Below are positions 47,123 to 57,240 of a stretch of DNA of 64,000 nucleotides, one piece after another. The stretch is from the NCBI RefSeq assembly GCF_963678975.1, contig NC_089284.1, positions 2,479,001 to 2,543,000 of the forward strand, read 5' to 3'. The stretch is from Dysidea avara. Taxonomy: Eukaryota > Porifera > Demospongiae > Dictyoceratida > Dysideidae. The notes under the pieces were generated by a model. It did no database searches. It was not told the DNA's origin and saw nothing but the letters and a program-made list of their open reading frames with translations. The number at the start of each line of letters is the position of its first letter. Within the stretch, counting starts at the first letter, position 1. The translations under genes were made by a program, and so were the position numbers.

Positions 47123-49966
47123 CTAAGACAGTGTGTAGTTAATTGAGAAATGATCAGTAACACACCGACTACAGGGACAGTGGTAGTGCAGTGTATGAGG
47201 GTTGAGGGGGTCAAAGTTATGAATGAAATGATTCCAGAAGTGGGACTTGACTCTGTTCCTGATAGTATCAATAGACAGATTAACGTCAATTAATGGAAGC
47301 GCATTCCATAAGCGACAGATCCTTACAAAGTAAAAGTGTCGTTGCTTGTTAGTGGTGGAGGGATTGTGATGTAATTTGAAGCCTCCTGATCTGGCACTGG
47401 TAGAGAAGGAAATGAAATGGTGAATGTTGAAACTACTGGTTGGATTTTTGATAGATTTGATGAAAAACATGATGTCTGAAAGTTCAAAGGTGTACATTAA
47501 TGGGAGAAGCTCTAGTTTGAGAAGTCTAGTTTTATAGTCGGAAATGTAATCGTTCAAAATATACTTTGTGGCTCGTCTCTGAAGATGTTCTAGGTTACTG
47601 ATGTCTTTCACTAAATATGGACGCCAGATAGGGGAGCAGTACATGAGCTGAGACCTGATTAGAGATACGTATAGCTTAACTTTAGTCAGTGGTGGTATAG
47701 ATGAACTGAAGGTTCTTCGTACAAGACCCAATGTCTTATAAGCTTTACTTAAAATAATGTCATGATGAGTTTTCCATTCAAGATTATCACTTAATGTAAC
47801 TCCGAGATCTTTATGTGATTGTTTAGTAATGATTATGTTACCACTAATAGTATATGATGTAGGATACTTCCGGTTAAAAGATAAATGGCAGCTTTTAGAT
47901 GAGTTAAAATCTAAATTAGAGGATGTACTCCAGCTAAAGAGGTTGTCAATGTCACGTTGTAACAGTTGTTCGCCAGGAGGTGTCTTAATGTGCCTGAAAC
48001 ATTTGGTGTCATCTGCAAAGAGTAAAGCCTCACTGTCAGTAATAGAATTAGGTAGATCATTCATAAACATGATAAAGAGAAGTGGACCGAGAATACTGCC
48101 CTGGGGTACCCCAGATTCAACAGATAAAAGATCAGAGTAACAGTTATTAATAGAAACAAACTGGGATCTGGTGCTAAGGTAGGCTTGAAGCCAAAGCCAC
48201 AAGCTACCTGAAATGTTAAAGTTATGAAGTTTGGACAATAGATAAGAATGGGAAACCGAATCAAAAGCCTTACTGATATCTAAGTAGATGGCATCAAATT
48301 GGTCACGAGAAGAAAATGCATTGTGTAGAAATAGAAGTAGCTGTTGAGTAGTAGACCGATTGCGCATAAATCCAAACTGAGCAGGGTTGATGTAGGCCGA
48401 AATGTGATCAACCATTTTGTTGTAGATGATACGTTCTAGAACTTTAGATGTATTACTGAGTAGAGAAATTGGACGGTAATTTTTCACTGAGGTGGGATCA
48501 CCTGATTTAAAAATTGGAACAATCTTATGGACTTTCCAGTCTCTAGGCAAGTATGAAAACTGAAGCGTTAAATTAAATAAATAGCAGAGAGGTTGATGAA
48601 GGGCTGTGGCACACCTTTGTAAAACAATTGGTGGTATTCCATCAGGTCCCATGGCTTTGGTGGTATCTAAATTAAGAAGAACGTTAAGTACTTCACTATC
48701 AGATATATTGAGCTCAGATAACATAGTATGATGATCAATGTCATCAGGGGGTGCAGGATGGCTTGCTGCTTGGGTGAATACTGAATGAAAATATTTGTTG
48801 AAAAGGGAGGCTTTAGCTGAGTCAGAGTTGGCAGAGATGGAGTCATAATAAACAGAACATGGAATACAATTGGAATTTGTTAAACTTCGAATGTACTTAT
48901 AGATTTTAGAGTTGCTGTAGGAAAAGTTAGAGATCAAAGTAGATTCGTAGTCAGCCTTAGCATTACTTATTTCAGCTTGGAGTTGTGTTTCGTTATTTTC
49001 AAGTTTGATTTTATTCTGTTCAGAGGGATGCTTATTATATTTACGTCTAAGAGTTCGAACACGATTAATATTGTGTCTAATAGAAGAGTTGAACCATTTA
49101 GGCTGATTGTAGCGATTGACTCTAACAGTAGGTACAAACTGTTTTATCCCATCCTTGATAAGTTCACTAATGTAGCACCACACTTGTTCAATATTGTCAG
49201 ACTCAAGGCAAGGAGAGAAGTCCGAATTGCTTAAAAAGTAGCAGAGACCGTTGTAATCACCTTTAGTAAAGTCAAATGATGTTGTTGCTTGGTTATGTAC
49301 ATAATGATTGAGAGTTTGCACATCAAAAGTTACTATGTAATGATCTGAGGGAATAGACAGAGGTGGTACAGAATGAATATTTACATTGAATATGTGATCG
49401 GGAATGTTTGTTAAAATAAGATCAAGCATGTTTCCAGCAATATGAGTTGGTTCACAGATTAGCTGAGAAAGATTCAAATTAAAAATAATATCACAGAACT
49501 TGGCTGAGGCAGGAGAAAGGCCACACAAGGAGTCCCAATTAACATCGCCAAAATTGAAATCACCAAGAAGTAGTAAGTTATCAGTAGCACTGTTGAGTGA
49601 CTGTAGATAATTAAAAAATTCTATTAAGTACTCTTCAGAGGAGTTTGGGGGAATATATACTAAGCAGTAGATAATTGAAGAGCTTGATCCAATACTAACT
49701 GAAAGCACTTCTAAACAAGGAGGAGAAGGTAAAACTTTGTATGATTTGGAATTATGGACAGCTAGCATGACTCCACCACCACGAGAGCCACGATCTTTGC
49801 GAATCAGTGAATAGTTTGAGGGTAGAATTTCATTATCATAAATTTTGCTAGACAGCCAGGTCTCAGTTATTCCTATAACATCAGGGGATCTTGAATAAAC
49901 ATAGTCCTGGAAAATTTTTAACTTATTTACTATACTACGTATGTTGATTAGACAGACATGATCTAG
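47123..49966 (-). CDS. LINE ORF2: AP endonuclease plus reverse transcriptase
   Basis: 947 codons open from the TGA that ends ORF1 to the stop at 47123. Domains in order: endonuclease (INIRSIVNKL, ITETWLSS, RGGGVMLAV, LLGDFNFGDVNW, SDHYIVTF), linker, then reverse transcriptase (FKSGDPTSVKNYRPISLL, YLDISKAFDSVSH, GVPQGSILGPLLFIMFMNDL, LLFADDTK with the FADD active site), and a C-terminal region ending RLWNALP. The first Met (49768) lies inside the endonuclease domain, after its conserved N-terminal motif. Translation must therefore start earlier, by reading through or reinitiating near the ORF1 stop, or by a non-ATG start. Family placement near CR1/jockey is by motif style only. Confidence 0.88.
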   Translation of the reverse strand, partial: LDHVCLINIRSIVNKLKIFQDYVYSRSPDVIGITETWLSSKIYDNEILPSNYSLIRKDRGSRGGGVMLAVHNSKSYKVLPSPPCLEVLSVSIGSSSSIIYCLVYIPPNSSEEYLIEFFNYLQSLNSATDNLLLLGDFNFGDVNWDSLCGLSPASAKFCDIIFNLNLSQLICEPTHIAGNMLDLILTNIPDHIFNVNIHSVPPLSIPSDHYIVTFDVQTLNHYVHNQATTSFDFTKGDYNGLCYFLSNSDFSPCLESDNIEQVWCYISELIKDGIKQFVPTVRVNRYNQPKWFNSSIRHNINRVRTLRRKYNKHPSEQNKIKLENNETQLQAEISNAKADYESTLISNFSYSNSKIYKYIRSLTNSNCIPCSVYYDSISANSDSAKASLFNKYFHSVFTQAASHPAPPDDIDHHTMLSELNISDSEVLNVLLNLDTTKAMGPDGIPPIVLQRCATALHQPLCYLFNLTLQFSYLPRDWKVHKIVPIFKSGDPTSVKNYRPISLLSNTSKVLERIIYNKMVDHISAYINPAQFGFMRNRSTTQQLLLFLHNAFSSRDQFDAIYLDISKAFDSVSHSYLLSKLHNFNISGSLWLWLQAYLSTRSQFVSINNCYSDLLSVESGVPQGSILGPLLFIMFMNDLPNSITDSEALLFADDTKCFRHIKTPPGEQLLQRDIDNLFSWSTSSNLDFNSSKSCHLSFNRKYPTSYTISGNIIITKQSHKDLGVTLSDNLEWKTHHDIILSKAYKTLGLVRRTFSSSIPPLTKVKLYVSLIRSQLMYCSPIWRPYLVKDISNLEHLQRRATKYILNDYISDYKTRLLKLELLPLMYTFELSDIMFFIKSIKNPTSSFNIHHFISFSTSARSGGFKLHHNPSTTNKQRHFYFVRICRLWNALPLIDVNLSIDTIRNRVKSHFWNHFIHNFDPLNPHTLHYHCPCSRCVTDHFSINYTLS

Positions 49967-50635
49967 TCACTTGTCACTACTGACCTGGGTGGTGGTGGTT
50001 GACTGGGAGGGATCAGAGGTAACTAGATTTGGTGAACTAAGATTGATTAGTGGAGACTGGTCCATCTGTTGAGGATGGGAAGTTGTGTTTTGTGGAGTTG
50101 GAATTGTCTGTGTAGAACGTTGGAATTGGGAGTTGATAACTTTCCCATACAGTTGGTTGTTGAGATAAATGCAGCTGCGTTGACTGTTAAGCTTGATTGA
50201 TTTTCTAGAGTGACCATTCTGGATTAGAGACCACCTTTCTTTTAGTAAGATGGACTCGATAGCTCGCTCAGTAGGTGACAAGTCAGGCTTGATAAATATT
50301 GGAGATGCCAGTGAGCTTCGGTTGGCAAGAATGGTAGCTGCATCGATTGCACGGTGTAACTTCACAAGGATCGGTCTGGGCCTGGTTTGTTGGGACTTAA
50401 ATTTTCCCAGTCTAAAGCAGTCCAGGATTTGGTTTGGTTCGACGTGAACATCAATGCTACCAAATATCTTTGATACTTCTTTAGTATCTCTAACTATACG
50501 AGCACTCCTTAGAGTATTCTGAGGACATTCTTCAATACCAAACACTACAATATTAGACTTGCGATCATTGGATGTCACAGCAGATTTTGAGTGAACAGGC
50601 CATCGTGGACTGCATTGGTAGTCATAGTCATGCAC
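49967..50635 (-). CDS. LINE ORF1 (nucleic-acid-binding protein, probably 5'-truncated)
   Basis: 222 codons from the ATG at 50635; the frame is open 14 codons further upstream before a TGA. SNIVVFGIEE, DCFRLGK and RPRPILVKL are typical of the RRM-like fold of LINE ORF1 proteins. The C-terminus is Pro/Gln/Ser/Thr-rich. It ends AAG TGA CTA GAT in the same frame as ORF2. Just upstream, another frame reads EHHIKEIISDLK, a coiled-coil-like piece, hinting at either truncation or a frameshift there. Confidence 0.6.
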   Translation of the reverse strand: MHDYDYQCSPRWPVHSKSAVTSNDRKSNIVVFGIEECPQNTLRSARIVRDTKEVSKIFGSIDVHVEPNQILDCFRLGKFKSQQTRPRPILVKLHRAIDAATILANRSSLASPIFIKPDLSPTERAIESILLKERWSLIQNGHSRKSIKLNSQRSCIYLNNQLYGKVINSQFQRSTQTIPTPQNTTSHPQQMDQSPLINLSSPNLVTSDPSQSTTTTQVSSDK

Positions 50636-50734
50636 ACTACTTTTTCAGTATTGATCTGCTGTGATGTTTTAAGTCAGAGATTATCTCTTTGATGTGATGT
50701 TCAACTGCATGTGCTAATGATGTCAAGCTAGTGA

Positions 50735-51045
50735 GTCTAGGGGCATGCTCCCTTAAGGAAATTTTTGAAAATAAGTTATATGCTTTGAAATGGTATGAGG
50801 AGGTTATTTTTTATTGTAACTGCTAATACACGATATGCATGATCAATTGATTAACATAAATGTAAATGATTTAGACCAAGCAGTGCAATGAGAACAGTGG
50901 CTATAATCTGTACTGAATGTTCTATTAGAGTGTATTACGCTGACTGCTCTATTAGAGTATCTCGATCTTTTTTACAAACTCAAGTAGCTGAAAAGTGATC
51001 CATCCAATGCCGGATGTGTTACCAAGGGTCTGGCCCTGCTTAGTA
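50735..51045. mobile_element. Truncated relative of the CAGGGGCGGATC element
   Basis: Colinear with parts of 45170-45720: CTAGGGGCATGCTCCCTTA, GAATGTTCTATTAGAGT, CTGCTCTATTAGAGTATCTC and a CCAATGC...GGTC end. Both termini are missing. Confidence 0.55.
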
Positions 51046-51245
51046 CTACAGCCATAGATACTATTGTGTGTGGTACAGTAAGGCCAATGAAACTTGATTA
51101 CCAGTTTCTCGCTCAGATTTTTGAAAATTGGATGCGGGCGGGCGGTTATTATTCATTATTCATTATTTTCCAAAAGCACAACGCACATCCCAAACATGAA
51201 GATTTCTGCCAAAAAAAGTGAGATCTACATTGATTACTCTTGCAT

Positions 51246-51634
51246 TAGGCCACTCCAAATAAATTCTCTGTTTCCCGTCCTGGACTCAGGCATATTTGCA
51301 CGCGGGCGGGCGGTCCATTTCCATTATTTCATTATATTATAAAGATTAGCTAGCTTTTCCAGCCATTATTTGCCTGGCACAGCCAAAAAGGCTGCATAAA
51401 AGCATGCTTAAGCTTGTTCCTTCTTTGTAAGTTGCAAAAATAACTCAAACATGAAGTTTGTGTTGACTTGATAGCACTGCTGACACTGTTTCAAGATAGC
51501 TTTTAATGAGCCTATCAGTATGCAAGAATAACCGGAAAATAATGGAAGAATACGGAATAATGGAATATTTAGAGTTGGCAGTAACCAGATGCGGGCGGTG
51601 GACGGGAAACAGAGAATTTATTTGGAGTGGTCTA
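51246..51634. mobile_element. MITE with 32-bp TIR (GGCCACTCCAAATAAATTCT)
   Basis: TAGGCCACTCCAAATAAATT... at the left is mirrored by ...AATTTATTTGGAGTGGTCTA at the right, continuing through AGAGAAT / CTCTGTTTCCCGTCC. TA lies at both edges. GC-rich GCGGGCGG words occur near both ends. Nested in the composite hAT-like element. Confidence 0.75.
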
Positions 51635-52007
51635 GTAATGTTTGAGTAGAAAATTCGGGGTGCCAAAACTCAGGCCTGCTCAGCCTGTTCAGTTGAGTTT
51701 TTTTGTTTTTTTTACCGAGGCAGCTGCCTCGGTTGCCTCAATGGTAGCTACGCCACTGAGAATCAAACCCAAAAGTGTCTTAAGAGTGATCATAAAACAC
51801 TTCAAATAAGATAAGCTAAATGGTCTATTCACCCATAGCTGCATAAAAATTCACTCATTTCTGCCATCACTATATTTTATGATACCGTGAAACTGATTGC
51901 CCGAAAAGCCTCCTCTATATCACTGCAACCTAGCTGCGGGTAAGAAAGTGTCTTTAAGGTTGTGTTGCAGGTGGTGATTAATGATGTAACTATATTACAC
52001 TGTTAGC

Positions 52008-52371
52008 CAGGGCCGCCCACAGGGGGGGGGGGGGGGGCAACTGGGGCATTTTGCCCCGGGCCCCAGCCTGAAAGGGGCCCCAGGAGGCCCCATGAAGGGC
52101 CCCCTGAATACCTGTTTAAAAGATCGATATACTCTAATAGAGCAGTCAGATCTAAATACTCTAATAGAGCAGTCACAGTATTCTTCAGAGGAGCAGTGTA
52201 GCAAGCTTATAGATAAGGAGATATGGTTGGTGATGGGTAGTTATTGTCATTGCCAGCAGGTTGTGACCTTTTTTTTTTTTTTTTTTTTTTTGGTCTTCAC
52301 CTTACAACTTGGGTCAAGGGCCCCACTTTAACTCTTTGCCCTGGGCCCCTTAATTTCTCTGGGCGGCCCTG
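52008..52371. mobile_element. hAT-type MITE with perfect 8-bp target duplication
   Basis: Starts CAGGGCCGCCCAC and ends GTGG-like GGGCGGCCCTG. It is flanked by the identical octamer CTGTTAGC at 52000-52007 and 52372-52379. It contains a G17-class run, a poly-T tract of about 22 and two ACTCTAATAGAGCAGTCA words. 364 bp, non-coding. Confidence 0.88.
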
Positions 52372-53049
52372 CTGTTAGCTGTAACTTGATACTTGCAATA
52401 CTTTAAAAATTGTGTTTATAACACTTGCTTTTATGCATATATAGATACAGGCCTACAGCCATAATGAACCATTGTTATTTATGTATAGTGACAGCCTTAC
52501 TGATGAAAGGTCGGCAAACATTTATTGTTATATACTGACATTTGCAGTATAGTGATCAAATTGCATAATGCCTGGTGTGAGTGCGAGCATAGGCTTCGAT
52601 TATAACCGCAAAGAGGCTACTACACTGTCATGCTCTATGCCGCACGATTCAAACAGAGATGCAAATGTCAGTAGAGCTAGCAGGCATAAACTATAATTTC
52701 TTGGGTATGCAAAATTGCACATTATTTTTGGTAATTTTGTGTTGGGCAAATTATTCTGCCATATTTGGCAATACTAGGATATAAAACATCATTAATTTTT
52801 TGGACTATATTTATATCCCATAATCAATTATAGTTAATTGTCCTTTATAGACAAGGAGTAGACTTATTGCCACATTTGGTAGCTACCTCTTGAGTCATAG
52901 CATCTTTTAAAGTTAACTTTGGTAGCTAAAGTTGCCAATTTTGGCCCAAAAAACAAAGTCAATTTTGGCCCAAAAAACAAAGTCAATTTTGGAAACTAGC
53001 TATCAGATTAGCTAAAATTAAAGTGTCAGTTGAAAGTTGCCAAAAAGTG

Positions 53050-53450
53050 AAACTTTTCGATACCAAATTTGCAATTGTGAGTAGCTATAAATTCTGGCCA
53101 ACTTCAGAAATTTCCATTGTTGGTAAACTAGATCCCACAATTGATTAGTTCACTCATAGATCCTGTAAGGATCTATGGTTCATTATTCTTTATATAACTA
53201 CATGCACTTATTGTGGCCAGAATTGGTAGCTTTTGAACAGCATCTTGTGGCTATTCAAGCTTCCAAATTTGGAAACTCTGACCAGTTTCCATGCAGTTTT
53301 GGAACTTTTGGCCTACTTGAAAACTATGGTTAGCCAAAAAGAATTGCCAGCGTGGAAGTTGCCAAAGGTGGAACAAGAACTTCTGGTTTTGTCAAAAATG
53401 ACAATTTCTGCCAGAGCTTCCAAAATTGGACTTGTAACACTATAGGTATG
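53050..53450. repeat. Repeat copy B of the TTGCCAATTTTGG family, inverted relative to copy A
   Basis: See 46081-46450 for the shared blocks. This copy carries an extra palindromic insertion ATAGATCCTGTAAGGATCTA at about 53156-53175, absent from copy A. Directly repeated CAATTTTGGCCCAAAAAAC units lie upstream (about 52937-52990). Confidence 0.65.
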
Positions 53451-53523
53451 CCTTATCATAACATTGGCATGTGGGTGTAATTATATATTCACATGATTGT
53501 GTAGCCTTTTTTTTGTGTGTCCG

Positions 53524-53914
53524 ACTATAGTATGTTCACGCTGAGCTGAATCCTGAAAAACAGCTAAAAATTAAAAGTGGATTTTTCTCAACAGAGTTAA
53601 CATTTCAGCCAACCAGATGATTATTGGTAACAGCAAAGGTGTCAACAACAGACATGTACGGTTTGGCTCCGTTGCAAGTTCGGGAAAGGGCTGTAATGGA
53701 CACTGTATTTATATGGCTTCCCCATAGGAAATGTATTGTGAAAATTTTGATTGGCCATAAATATTATGTCAAACATTTGAACAAAAAGATTTCAAAATAT
53801 TTTTAGCGGATCAAGCAGTACTACAAATGAGCCAAATTTCAAGATCATGTGTAATTGCATCCATGAGTTGTTAAATGTTTTTGAGGATTCAGCTCAACGT
53901 GAACGTACTATAGT
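53524..53914. mobile_element. MITE with ACTATAGTA(C/T)GTTCACG termini
   Basis: Left ACTATAGTATGTTCACGCTG and right CAACGTGAACGTACTATAGT are inverted repeats extending over about 35 bp (GAGCTGAATCCT / AGGATTCAGCTC). 391 bp with no conserved coding sense. Confidence 0.75.
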
Positions 53915-54530
53915 GCCGGTGCCAGTGGCTGGTAGCTATGACACAGTTTTCACAGTACCGACTGAGTTCCTAAACTACAAAAAAATATGTACCCAAGCTA
54001 TCACTCCTCGGAATATCAGCTAACAGCGAAAGCTACCACTGATCCCATGGCAAGTAGCCGACACACCCTACGAATATCACTGAAGAGTCCCGCATAGCTA
54101 ATAGAGAAGAGTCTATAAGTAACTTCGTTAGTAGCCGCTATAAATATTCAAACAGTTCAGTTCATCTGAGTGTATGCTCTGTAGAAAACGTCAACATTGA
54201 AATGTTTGTATCACCATCATAACTAATACTAAAGCCTGGAAAAGATATGTGCACACTAAGATGTTGGCTATAGGCATAGCTTTAAATGATTGTATCAGCA
54301 ACGGTGGGCACTGTTTTGACTAGCCATGTGAATCACAAGGCTGCTGGTTATACTATGGATTGTATATTATAACCCCTGCGAGCCCCTGGAATCCACGTAT
54401 ACATTCAACATCTCATGTGGAGGGAAAGTCCCTGTATCCATAGTAACGCTAAAATACATCAGCAAGCCTAACTTTGCAATCTGAGAAATATTATTCGAAA
54501 GAAGTAACGGACGTGTCAGAGGCTACAGAA

Positions 54531-55982
54531 ATGTCGGCAATGGAAGGAATATATTTCGACGAACTGTCGAAGATCCGTGTACTGCAGCCGGAAGTCTTAA
54601 CGCAAACCGAAGAGCTGAAGGATGAATGCAAGCAGTTCGTAGACAGTAAGTTTGCGCGCAAAAGTTAATACTGGTCTTAAATCATCGATCTATGCTTAGA
54701 TATACATGCATACACATACATACAGTGTATTCTACTTAATGCACACCCAAACATTAACTTTTTTTTTTTTAGAAATTGGAGAATTCCAGACAGTCGTGGG
54801 AGGATTCATTGACATTGTAGATAGACTGGCTAAGCAGGTTGAACAAGAGAAAATGATGGTATGAAACATTGAGTTTTTATTAGGGTACAAACTGTACATT
54901 AACTCCCCTCCCTCCTTCCTTAATGTCACACTAGAAAAAGAAGTACCGATCAGCGTACCAAAATTAGTTTGGAGTTTCTATAGTGGGGACCATGCCAAAG
55001 TCTCTATAATAGTATGGTTTATTTGTGGTCATGATAATTAACCCAATGATGTACTTTTTGTAATGTGCAACTTAGCATGACGATTGAAGTTGGCATTGTC
55101 AGTATGAAGTCATTTTGTCGCCTTTACAAGAGTATGTGATGTGTAGTTTAGCGTTCGTTTCTTAGCTAGGAAGAGCCACCACACAAAGTGTTGGGGTGGC
55201 TGAAAGAAGGGCTCTGGGAATCAATAACAATTTGCACTTTAGAATACTTTGTTGATATTGAGGTGTTGGGATTGAACTTTTCTTTGAGATCATGATGATG
55301 TGTGACCTGCCTCCTCTGGTTTCAGGAGTTGAAATGTATATCCTAATGCAATAGAAATGGACAAGTGTCAAGATTTCTACTGTATTGCCTCTGCATGTGC
55401 TATCACAACAAATAACATTACAAGATAGTTGTACCTGTATAGTGTAATACATGCCAAAGTACTGGCTGATGGTTGGTATATATGAATTGTGTTGTGTCTG
55501 GTACCTCCCTAGGGAAGTCCTAATAGTGTTGCTCCCATGACACCACTTCCTTAGGGATGATACAATGCTATTTGTCACATAATATGTTCTGTTGTTCATA
55601 GGCCATCGGTGCCAGAAACACTCTCAAGTCAATAGCAAAGGAAAGAGAATCACAGAAGCACCAACTGCAGACTCTTATAGCTGAGAAACGGATACAGTTA
55701 GAGAGGTAAGAGATAAACAACCGCTTTTGCGGCTGTGTTTAACAGGATGTGATATGTCCATTAACGACATTTACTAAAGCTTCCCAACTATTGTGGGTAC
55801 CTGCTGTGAGGAACAGTCTAGTGGTAATGCGTCCCTTCACCCCTCTGCATCCTGTTTACATAATCTGTGTGGCCATGTGCTATTTTCTTTCCCACCACAG
55901 GCTTCGGCTGCAGTATGAATCTCTGTTACAAGTGGAGTCATCACAGAACGAATTTATTGAAAATTTTGCAGTTCAAAAGTAA
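54531..55982 (+). CDS. IFT20: Intraflagellar transport protein 20
   Basis: Small coiled-coil subunit of the IFT-B complex that moves cargo from the Golgi to the cilium. Exons: 54531-54645, 54773-54858, 55602-55705, 55901-55982; phases agree, 128 residues (human 132). Recognised from [61 protein letters not shown] and the C-terminal [16 protein letters not shown]. The chosen ATG is the first true ATG in the frame; the open frame extends 5' without another one. Converges with the globin gene, 136 bp between stop codons. Consistent with an animal that has motile or flagellated cells. Confidence 0.97.
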
Positions 55983-56048
55983 ACTCTTATATAATAAGTT
56001 ACACATACACAACTTCACAATGTAAATATATATGTATATGCACAATGA

Positions 56049-56054
56049 AATAAA
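56049..56054 (+). terminator. Polyadenylation signal of IFT20
   Basis: AATAAA 67 bp after the IFT20 stop codon and 65 bp before the end of the globin coding sequence on the other strand. Confidence 0.6.
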
Positions 56055-56118
56055 ATGTTCGAACTGATAAATAGGGGTTAAAAATAACTACAGTCTATGG
56101 GTGCTTTTGAGGGACCAT

Positions 56119-57240
56119 TCAAGCGGTGATTCCATCTTCCATTCCTTGTTCCATCAAGCTTTGAACTACTCCATAAAGAGCAACCCAGGCTGCTTTGACC
56201 TCAGGTGTAAACTTATCTTGCAGAGCTGCCTGCAGAGTCTCAATGAGGGAATTTCCAACAGGCTAAAAGATAAAATGTTCAATGTAAGAATGTATTCTCC
56301 AATGCTGAAAAAGGCTTACAGCAAAGTGTTGTGAGGTGACTCCATGGATATGGTGCACAGCCCCCAGAGAGATTAGCTCTTCCTTTAGCTGGGGAACATC
56401 ATCCAAGATTTTGATGCATGCATCAATCGACGTCATTACAGTCAGTGAATGAGCCTTCATCCCTGCATGATCATCAGTTAGCTCGTCACCAGCAAAAGGG
56501 AACAAATTCTGCAATTCTGGTGACACCTCAAACAACCTGAAAGTAACACCATAAAGCATCCAACTCTACACACAAAAATGCAGTTTGACTTTCTCACTTT
56601 AAATACCATATCCTGCCCAATTTACATAAGTATATAAGCTGAAACCACACTAGTTAGCCAAAAATACTTTCCTGTACTGATCCCATGTGTAATTCCTACA
56701 ATTGAGCTAAAAAAATTGACAATCTACTATTGGTGGATCTGTAAGAATCGCTAAGCATAGCTGGTACATCTGTGAAGGGCGTAGGTAGGTAGTGTGTTAA
56801 AGGTAGGTACACGTTGTGTTAAAATTCAGGTGTGAACATCAAAGCTAAGTTGCGACAGAACACATGTACGCAACACAAGTGACAACAGGTCGGTGTTGAG
56901 TGGGACAAAGTACGTAGCCAAAGTGTCAATAGCAGCCGCAACAAGGCCACCTGACACATTGATTAAAGTAGGAAAGTGTCGATTCCCCTGTGTTGACAAG
57001 ATAACGGCAAAAGCAACAGCTTTTCGACAAGAAAGGACTGTGTTTTCAGCACACAGAAACACATGTACATACACAAACATACATGAGTACACCTGGTACA
57101 TCATAACAAGATAAACAGGCAGATAAAATGCACAACCTTTTAAACATGACTATTCCTGCTTCTTGTAGCCCAAACTTCTGCACCGAACTCCAGCTCTCCT
57201 TGATTTCCGCACGTTGTTGGTCGCTGAGAGGGTGTCCCAT
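56119..57240 (-). CDS. Globin, neuroglobin/cytoglobin-like
   Basis: Heme protein of the 3-on-3 globin fold. Exons: 57240-57137, 56536-56320, 56262-56119; 154 residues. Visible: A-helix LSDQQRAEIKESWSSVQ, CD region PELQNLFPFAGDEL, distal E7 His in MKAHSLTVM, proximal F8 His in LGAVHHIHGV, G/H helices FTPEVKAAWVALYGVVQ. The introns fall in phase 2 after the B helix (MFKR) and phase 0 in the G helix, i.e. the ancestral B12.2 and G7.0 positions. The sequence style resembles the neuroglobin/cytoglobin side of the family, so a redox or NO-handling role is as likely as O2 storage; NOS lies 41 kb away in the same window. A minus-strand frame inside intron 1 (56826-57104) is not needed for the globin. 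Confidence 0.95.

Larger units (their letters stand above)
46951..50674 (-). mobile_element. CR1/jockey-type LINE retrotransposon
   Basis: Contains an ORF1 and an endonuclease-plus-reverse-transcriptase ORF2, and ends (minus strand) in an AATAAATAAATA-type tail rather than poly-A, as in CR1/L2-like LINEs. The 5' end is probably truncated inside ORF1. A weak CAGAGA repeat at 46945-46950 and near 50675 may be the target duplication. ORF2 is intact over 947 codons, so the insertion is young. Confidence 0.85.
46648..51758. mobile_element. Composite hAT-like element (CAGTGGCGTAGC termini) with nested insertions
   Basis: Left CAGTGGCGTAGCCA and right GGTAGCTACGCCACTG are terminal inverted repeats, flanked by AGAAT at 46643-46647 and 51759-51763. 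The words TTTTTTTACCGAGGCA repeat inside both ends. Between them lie a LINE (46951-50674), a truncated CAGGGGCGGATC-type fragment and a 389-bp MITE. A minus-strand stretch at about 46690-46835 reads an acidic Ser/Glu-rich peptide starting TCRKCSESSE, possibly a leftover of the element's own protein. Total span 5,111 bp. Confidence 0.7.

Noticed and set aside
52092-52331. 79-residue plus-strand frame
   Set aside because: Entirely inside the hAT MITE and includes its poly-T tract.
53233-53445. 70-residue plus-strand frame
   Set aside because: Lies in a repeat copy whose inverted relative at 46081-46450 has a different frame; no conserved protein.
56826-57104. Minus-strand frame of about 90 codons in globin intron 1
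   Set aside because: Looks protein-like in composition, but the globin is complete and in phase without it, and it matches no globin helix or other family I recognise.
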